From assembly GCA_902609685.1 (NCBI GenBank), contig CACLSR010000003.1, positions 56,001 to 120,000 of the forward strand: a DNA stretch of 64,000 bases. The letters are read 5' to 3'. The position numbers and the translations under genes are program-made. Below the pieces are notes generated by a model. The model was given only the letters and a program-made list of their open reading frames with translations, was not told the origin of the DNA and did not search any database. Shown here one piece after another: positions 62,380 through 64,000 of this stretch (its first letter is position 1; each line of letters opens with the position of its first letter). This DNA comes from an uncultured Pelagibacteraceae bacterium (lineage in GTDB: Bacteria > Pseudomonadota > Alphaproteobacteria > Pelagibacterales > Pelagibacteraceae).

Positions 62380-63096
62380 ATGATTAGTATATTTTTACCA
62401 ATCAGAAAAGGAAGTAGGAGAATCATCAATAAAAATTTGAAAAAATTGCCCTACTTTAAAAATGGTCTTACTGAATTAAAAATCAAACAATTAGAAAAGT
62501 TTAAAAATGTGTCATTTAAATTAAATCATAAATTTGAGTATATAGTGTCTACTGATAACGATAAAATAATAAAAATACTAAAAAAATATTCTTGGATAAA
62601 ATTGCATAAAAGACAAAAAAAATTATCAACTGATGACTCACTTGATAAACTTATCAAACATGTACCTAAAATATGTAAAGGAGATTTTATATTATGGACT
62701 CATGTCACTAGTCCATTCTTTAATCATATTGATTATTTTAATTTTGTGAAAAAATTTTTAATTGAAGCTAAAAAAAAAAATTTTAAAAGCGCTTTCTCAG
62801 CAGATAAAATTCAAAAATTTATATATCGGGAGGATAAAAAATGGATCTCTCACAACTATAATAAAAAAAAATGGCCCAGGACTCAAGATTTATTAAATTC
62901 ATTCGTTTTAAATAGTGCTGCTATTATAGCTAGAAGATCAATTTACATTAACCATAATGATAGGCTTTGTAGAGATCCATTACCAATTGTTAGTAGATCT
63001 AATTCAGGTTTTGATGTAGATGATTTGGAAGATTTCAATTATGTAAAAAAAAATCTAAAATCATATGGAACTAAATTTACAAAATTCAGAATTTAA
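62380..63096 (+). CDS. CMP-nonulosonate synthetase-like cytidylyltransferase
   Basis: 238 aa NeuA/PseF type. MISIFLPIRKGSRRIINKNLKKL (CTP motif), VSTDNDKIIKIL, LSTDDSLDKLIKH, FILWTHVTSPFFN, SAFSADKIQKF and GFDVDDLEDFNYVKK. Follows the aldolase by 1 bp; it may activate the aldolase product or pseudaminic acid, since no other PseF is near the pse genes. Its end overlaps the 2OG oxygenase start by 32 bp. Confidence 0.85.
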   Translation: MISIFLPIRKGSRRIINKNLKKLPYFKNGLTELKIKQLEKFKNVSFKLNHKFEYIVSTDNDKIIKILKKYSWIKLHKRQKKLSTDDSLDKLIKHVPKICKGDFILWTHVTSPFFNHIDYFNFVKKFLIEAKKKNFKSAFSADKIQKFIYREDKKWISHNYNKKKWPRTQDLLNSFVLNSAAIIARRSIYINHNDRLCRDPLPIVSRSNSGFDVDDLEDFNYVKKNLKSYGTKFTKFRI

Positions 63097-63862
63097 ATTA
63101 ATTGATGCACCTTACCCAATAGGTTTCATAGATAAATTTATAAATGAAGAAAATTGCGAGAAGCTTTATCAGGAGATTTTGAGTATTTCTAATTTTGATG
63201 ACATAGTTATGGACGGCCGTCAAAGAGTAAATAAAGGTTCAAAAAATTTTAATGAGTATCTTAAAAAATCACCTTATCTTTTATCACTTTATGGAAAAAT
63301 GAATAATGAAAATTTTTATTTAAGTATGAAGAATATTTTGGATAAACTACCAAGTGCTAATAAATGGATGGCACAGATTAATAATTTCTATTATTCAAAA
63401 GAAAATTTTAGCGAACAAAGTTTTAATCTAATCAAATATTTAAGGAAAACAGAAATTATTTCAAGTTTTTTTAAAAAAATTGTCAATCTGGATATGGACT
63501 TCTCCAAGTCTAAAAATGGATATTTTAGAGATGCACACAGAGATAGGGATACAAGGATAATTTCTTTTTTACTTTATTTAAATTCCATTGATGAAAAAGA
63601 TGGAGGTCAATTCGAAGTCTATAAATTAAAAAAAGAGGAAAATGATATTAAAAAATTAAAGAGATTTCCAGAATTGGAAAAAACAAAAAAGATTTTTAAT
63701 TTTCCACCAAAAGCTGGTCAATTGTTTTTTTTCATGTCTACACCAAATTCTTATCACGGGGTATCGAAATTTTTATCTAAAGAAAAAATGAGAGTTTTTA
63801 TTTATGGAAGTTATTGCTTAGATAGAAATGTGAAATGGAAAAATTTCAGTGCGAATAATTAA
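63065..63862 (+). CDS. 2OG-Fe(II) oxygenase (prolyl-hydroxylase type)
   Basis: 265 aa. LIDAPYPIGFIDKFINEENCEKLYQEIL, metal pair His158/Asp160 in DAHRDRDTRIISFLLYLN, DGGQFEVYKLKK, FFFMSTPNSYHGVSKF (distal His near 236) and RVFIYGSYC. Overlaps the CMP-synthetase by 32 bp in another frame. Hydroxylates a sugar or cofactor-bound substrate in this operon. Confidence 0.85.
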   Translation: MELNLQNSEFKLIDAPYPIGFIDKFINEENCEKLYQEILSISNFDDIVMDGRQRVNKGSKNFNEYLKKSPYLLSLYGKMNNENFYLSMKNILDKLPSANKWMAQINNFYYSKENFSEQSFNLIKYLRKTEIISSFFKKIVNLDMDFSKSKNGYFRDAHRDRDTRIISFLLYLNSIDEKDGGQFEVYKLKKEENDIKKLKRFPELEKTKKIFNFPPKAGQLFFFMSTPNSYHGVSKFLSKEKMRVFIYGSYCLDRNVKWKNFSANN

Positions 63863-64000
63863 AAATTACTTTCAACAAATTTTAAGAAAACTTGGTTACG
63901 AAATTATAGGTAGAAAAAAAATTGTAAAACATAACTCTTTTGATGCTATTCATATTTTTTTAATTAAGAACTTACTCAAATTAGAAAAGGAAATTACAAT
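63849..64000 (+). CDS. Partial gene, FkbM-methyltransferase-like N-terminus
   Basis: GTG start overlapping the previous gene by 14 bp; open to the window edge (about 50 codons). Translation MRIIKNYFQQILRKLGYEII then KKIVKHNSFDAIHIFLIKNL. The basic amphipathic start and HNSFDAIHIFL recall N-termini of FkbM-type methyltransferases in such clusters; too short to be sure. Fourth gene of the operator-7 operon. Confidence 0.4.
   Translation, partial: MRIIKNYFQQILRKLGYEIIGRKKIVKHNSFDAIHIFLIKNLLKLEKEIT

Overview
The window is very A+T-rich and reads as a streamlined alphaproteobacterium of the SAR11 / Candidatus Pelagibacter type. The grounds are tiny intergenic gaps, lysine/asparagine/isoleucine-rich proteins, frequent 1-4 base gene overlaps, the alphaproteobacterial forms of L36, S21, TrcR/DUF1013, aa3-oxidase subunit IV and initiator tRNA, and a 5S rRNA gene standing alone beside a large polysaccharide region. 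From memory, SAR11 genomes carry a hypervariable region (HVR2) between 5S rRNA and the 16S-23S genes. The 16S/23S genes are not in this window.

Layout. (1) 1-7.9 kb, + strand, conserved core: transketolase (5' end cut by the window edge), gap, pgk, class I aldolase, thiE-like, efp, suhB-like, rpmE, trcR/DUF1013, rpsU, then tRNA-fMet. (2) 8.1-11.1 kb: three surface-sugar genes (GT2, SDR, GT-C-like membrane protein) next to the tRNA. (3) 11.1-15.0 kb, - strand, core: transaldolase-like, pntB/pntAB/pntAA, a 36-aa cytochrome oxidase subunit IV, rpmJ and 5S rRNA with its own promoter. (4) 15.1-64.0 kb: the accessory glycan region.

Within region 4, 15.1-23.5 kb (-) holds the GDP-mannose branch (gmd, fcl, GDP-mannose 3,5-epimerase), a WecA-like initiating transferase, a WecG/TagA-like transferase, an O-antigen-ligase/polymerase-like protein and two lipid-linked-sugar-type proteins. 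24.0-27.4 kb (+) is a four-gene operon (FemAB/GNAT-like, methyltransferase, FAD oxidoreductase-like, unknown). 27.4-36.0 kb (-) encodes radical SAM, HisC-like aminotransferase, GT-B-like protein, SDR, KdsB-like cytidylyltransferase, a dehydroquinate-synthase-like cyclase, rfbG, rfbF and an SDR. 36.1-44.5 kb (-) is an autoregulated operon: MarR-EPS regulator, pseB, pseC, pseI, two transferase-like proteins and a PglK-like ABC exporter. 44.6-55.6 kb (-) is an unusual acyl/ThDP pathway: ACP, two PhyH dioxygenases, split transketolase, FabG-like, radical SAM, FabZ-like, LuxC-like, LuxE-like, AAC(3)-like, DUF4910 peptidase-like and TylF-like methyltransferase. 55.7-64.0 kb (mostly +) has an acyl-adenylating enzyme, a split GNAT, an aldo/keto reductase, a cytidylyltransferase-aminomutase fusion, a two-domain pyruvate-aldolase-like protein, a CMP-sugar synthetase-like protein, a 2OG oxygenase and the start of another gene.

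The most notable signal is a 15-bp palindrome, consensus GTTCAA-N3-TTGAAC. It occurs seven times, always between genes at the head of an operon, and only in the accessory region (23.9-60.8 kb). In most cases it coincides with a core promoter: its right half forms the -35 box, or it fills the 17-bp spacer, or it sits just after the -10. One copy fills the spacer of the promoter of the local MarR-family EPS-associated regulator. I infer a local regulon in which this regulator controls at least seven transcription units of the surface-glycan region through this operator. The predicted transcripts are leaderless or nearly so.
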